This document shows, one piece after another, positions 62,301 to 64,000 of a DNA stretch of 64,000 nt. Positions within the stretch are counted from its first letter, which is position 1; every line of letters starts with the position of its first letter. A program made the translations under genes and the position numbers. Location: assembly GCA_019636175.1 (NCBI GenBank), contig JAHBYC010000010.1, positions 19,737-83,736 of the forward strand, in the 5' to 3' direction. This DNA is from Caulobacter sp. Lineage in GTDB: Bacteria; Pseudomonadota; Alphaproteobacteria; Caulobacterales; Caulobacteraceae. The notes beneath the pieces were generated by a model, which had not been told where the DNA came from, ran no database searches, and worked only from the letters and a program-made list of their open reading frames with translations.

Positions 62301-63492
62301 CGTGCAGGTCCATCTGCCTGGCGTCGAGCGCGGCCAGGGCCAGGTCGCTGACGGCGGCGGCGTAGGTCGAGGCCAGGACGGCGTTGTGCGAGGCGACGGC
62401 GGCGCGCGGGTGATAGACATTGACCAGGAAGTCGAGCTTGGCCGACTCCGAGCAGAACCGCGTCGGCAGGTTGATGTCGGCGACGACCGGCAGATACGGC
62501 CGCACCACCCCGTCGGGCAGCGGAACGGCGGGGGGCGGAGGCGGGGCCGGGGCGGTCGGCGCCGCCGGACCGGTGCTGTTGGCCGGCTGGCCGGTGTCGG
62601 TGTTGTCGTCCTGGCAGTTGGTCACCGGAACGGCGTCGACCGCGTCATGCAGCGCCAGGGCCGCGGCGGCGGCCTGGGCGCGGGCGTCGCGGACCGGCTC
62701 CCAGGCGGTGACGAACAGCTGGGCCGCGCGGTAGCGGGCGGAGTCGCGGCCTTCCTTGTAGCCGATCTCGTTACGCCGGCGCTCGAGATTGGCCATATGG
62801 TCGATGGCCAGCACGGCGTTGTTCCGCGTCCGCTCGTAGAAGGGCCAGTAGACCTCGGCCAGGAAGCGGCGGCGCTCGGAGTAGGAACAGAATTTCTCCG
62901 GGATCTTCGGCGTGGGGATCGGGTCGTCGAACCTTGGCGCCGGCAGGGCGAAGTCCTTCAGCAGATCGGCGTCCGCCTGGGTCGGTCCCTGCGGCTTGGG
63001 CGGCCTGGGCTTTGCCGGGCGACAGGCCAGCTCGGGCATGGCGTCGAGCCGGGCCTCGGCGGCGGAAATGGCGGCGTTGAAGCGGATCTGGGCCGCTTCC
63101 AGCGGGCGGAAGCGTTGTGGGTTCTGCCAGTTCCAGCCGTGCTCGGCGAGGTTCAGCTTGTTGCTGGAGAACTTTTCGAGGGCCAGGATCTGGCCCTTGA
63201 TGGTGCGGGCCTCGACGCCGAACTCGCGGCGCTGGGCGCGGTAGGGAGACAGGCTCTTTTCGCCGTCCATCTTGGTGGGGGAACAGGGCTCGGCGTAGTA
63301 GGCGGGGGCGAATCTGTGGGCCTTGACGGCCGCCGTCGCCGCATCGATCCGGCCGATCAGATCATTGACCCGGTCCGCCGCGGAATAGACCTGCACCGGC
63401 GCGGGCGGGTCCTGGGTCGCGCCGATCTGGCCGAACCCCAAGCAGATCAAAAGCACGGCGATCGCAGCGCTCGTACGCACCAAGCCCAGCAT
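59350..63492 (-). CDS. 1380-residue exported protein of Cys-bracketed helical modules
   Basis: ATG 63492 begins a signal peptide (MLGLVRTSAAIAVLLICLGF). Seven helical modules are each bounded by two Cys: 70/157, 202/293, 347/436, 487/576, 619/700, 771/881 and 1256/1372. Many begin FCSxxER and end in A-x-P-V-x-x-C (ILAIPVVAC, IMAIPVVPC, VDAVPVTNC). They are joined by Pro-rich linkers. A Gly-rich run (955-963) precedes a beta-rich domain at about 966-1150 (TLYKCRIKDSEMTVFD, WGEWELTVSWTR) with its own Cys, then a Pro-rich linker and module 7. No family recognised. It probably forms a rigid disulfide-stabilised rod in periplasm or outside the cell. Confidence 0.82.
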   Translation of the reverse strand: MLGLVRTSAAIAVLLICLGFGQIGATQDPPAPVQVYSAADRVNDLIGRIDAATAAVKAHRFAPAYYAEPCSPTKMDGEKSLSPYRAQRREFGVEARTIKGQILALEKFSSNKLNLAEHGWNWQNPQRFRPLEAAQIRFNAAISAAEARLDAMPELACRPAKPRPPKPQGPTQADADLLKDFALPAPRFDDPIPTPKIPEKFCSYSERRRFLAEVYWPFYERTRNNAVLAIDHMANLERRRNEIGYKEGRDSARYRAAQLFVTAWEPVRDARAQAAAAALALHDAVDAVPVTNCQDDNTDTGQPANSTGPAAPTAPAPPPPPAVPLPDGVVRPYLPVVADINLPTRFCSESAKLDFLVNVYHPRAAVASHNAVLASTYAAAVSDLALAALDARQMDLHDALDRERTAYQPILKAAEETVSRWIALRGQILAIPVVACPGRGDPPPLIQPPPPAVDAGPTPKTSSLPPPDLKRPVLRTVAPLTLPASFCSEFERNAYLDKVYKPAAADSLANAETTKAHLARLQAMFTQYMRQEGGPGWAAVRQELALYEPIAKAAYEEGLRVQGLYKQIMAIPVVPCDGPDKTYGDPGPTPPVEKASTGDDLAELIVRGTRLPSTPEKICDEAQRAAQQDAIRRARQENDRDARALQERRNLLNAGKADGSIQPSEATLADLVVKAQRIDANRRAIDAAQAELDARKTQACPPPKDEAPPKTEGPTTEGPKVSPPETPKTTPPATTPAEPPKTSSVLPGYRPVPDRGPDGDFLFGFPQHRFCSRESAEAALRDIEDQIRNARDERDRFETDIGIRLADDWSFVDLSAYPGAAPYYPKGQDPFKIRQQKRAELAFGYDGLDRLIYYDGLIDALEARREELMGILTGGQFEDECPDLSAPPEQPVALPGAPDSPVSLVPGAPKKPCPPRQGREPINVGPNGKVGSGAKFQKDLGNKAVGMLAGAFGLGGGGGGGGGPTLYKCRIKDSEMTVFDDPATGVSLKVGAKRGKGDVVNIFADIARSPDKGTFQTAFLERPDGQVQTPFDVGPCDLWGEWELTVSWTRTTYVDGQMVSQESGGWSESGKFVIPGVLSRADAPTGLWKQMGFSSASHGARKAFMSFHLPQGSGPMTFVIHITRPKGDPVMTVPFVLTIAEDGKGGFAFTKAREEDCPPETADRFDPEDPIPYDPEPAPSGPATPAAPPPATVSPQPPRENDLEPPAGNTATAPAAPRFATFEGLPPPGVFRPEDSEAAFADYFEAANTLDKRKACSREEALKDLALTREVLAAAQESLDAFEVFVGGRIAAGYSRYDPSLKPDLRPDEDRTAGVTALEKESPRDAERYRVMKMTGMAGDNYFYRADNAVELLKNRERLLLLQLEENRFGPCPTPPPPPS

Positions 63493-63567
63493 GAAAGCCT
63501 CCCCTGGCGTCCGAGACGGACAGGGGGATCATGTCAGACGAACGATGTTCTGTCGAATTTGGGTCGA

Positions 63568-64000
63568 CTAGACAACACCCGCGCCGAGCACGTCATGCAC
63601 GTGCAGCACCCCGACCGGCTTGCCGTCATCGACCACGAACAGCACCGTGATGCGGCTCTCGTTCATGATCCGGGCGGCGTCCGCGGCGAGGGATCCGGCG
63701 GTGACGGCCTTGGGGTTGCGGGTCATCACCTCGCCAGTGGTCTTGTCGCCAAGGCCGTCGAAATTGCGCCGCAGATCGCCGTCGGTGACCACCCCGACCA
63801 GCCGCCCGTCGCCGTCGACGACGCCGACCACGCCAAGCCGCCGCTCGGTCATCACCTTCAGGGCGTCCGGCATGGCGGTGGCGAGGCCGGTGAGGGGCGC
63901 CTCCTCCAGCTTGTGCATCAGGTCGCCCACGGTGCGCAGCATGGCGCCCAGCTTGCCGCCCGGGTGGAAGACGTGGAAGTCCTTCGGGGTGAAGCCGCGC
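63568..64000 (-). CDS. kdsD: KpsF/GutQ-type D-arabinose 5-phosphate isomerase (N-terminus beyond window)
   Basis: Only the last 144 residues lie in the window. FHVFHPGGKLGAML is the conserved junction after the SIS domain of KdsD/KpsF, and two CBS domains follow (DALKVMTERRLGVVGVVDGD and TGEVMTRNPKAVTAGSLAAD...). The enzyme converts ribulose-5-phosphate to arabinose-5-phosphate for Kdo, an LPS core sugar. The reading frame is open to the edge; the stop is at 63568. Confidence 0.9.
   Translation of the reverse strand, partial: RGFTPKDFHVFHPGGKLGAMLRTVGDLMHKLEEAPLTGLATAMPDALKVMTERRLGVVGVVDGDGRLVGVVTDGDLRRNFDGLGDKTTGEVMTRNPKAVTAGSLAADAARIMNESRITVLFVVDDGKPVGVLHVHDVLGAGVV

Overview
This 64 kb window is GC-rich chromosomal DNA from an alphaproteobacterium, most likely a member of the Caulobacteraceae (Caulobacter, Phenylobacterium or Brevundimonas type). 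I base this on the feuPQ-like / ccmIEFH / degP / response regulator / histidine kinase / glnE gene order shared with alphaproteobacteria, on DUF2336, DUF1491 and UPF0260 proteins, on an infC gene standing alone, and on frequent TTG and GTG starts. I see no rRNA, tRNA, CRISPR array, prophage, transposase or integrase. Genes are dense and many overlap by 1-4 bases.

Layout. 1-7.5 kb: secreted proteins of unknown function, a HExxH/TPR protein, release factor 3 (prfC) and an ABC-F ATPase. 7.5-8.1 kb: a 647-base gap with two palindromic repeats and a run of hairpins capped by GNRA and UUCG tetraloops, a candidate structured RNA leading into an ABC importer (8.1-10.6 kb). 10.6-16.2 kb: a DUF2336 protein, a helical-repeat protein and a class A penicillin-binding protein. 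16.2-32.7 kb: UPF0260, a DnaJ-like protein, a FeuN-like small secreted protein with a two-component pair, cytochrome c maturation genes ccmI-ccmE-ccmF-ccmH, degP, a second two-component pair and glnE. 32.7-34.8 kb: an EF-hand protein, then an ECF sigma factor, a probable anti-sigma factor and a CnrX/CpxP-like sensor. 34.8-38.7 kb: an MFS transporter, an S9 peptidase and infC, which appears to start at ATT. 39-49.4 kb: a BON-domain protein, two glycosyltransferases, hydrolases, a nucleotide-sugar reductase-like protein, and galU, glmS and glmM. 49.4-54.6 kb: a SnoaL-like protein, a DUF2891-DUF979-DUF969 operon, an MFS gene broken by an amber codon and a MAPEG protein. 54.6-64 kb: ugd, a DUF4199 / membrane LuxR pair, a phosphomannomutase gene broken by a one-base frameshift, a 1380-residue secreted protein built from Cys-bracketed modules, and the end of kdsD.

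Functional themes. Envelope building is over-represented: amino-sugar and UDP-sugar supply (glmS, glmM, galU, ugd, phosphomannomutase, kdsD), LPS-type glycosyltransferases, PBP1A, and periplasmic quality control (degP with its two-component system). Small interspersed palindromes sit just after several stop codons. Strongest leads: the tetraloop-rich RNA at 7771-8027, the Cys-module protein at 59350-63492, the palindrome family with compensatory base changes, and the infC leader with an upstream terminator.
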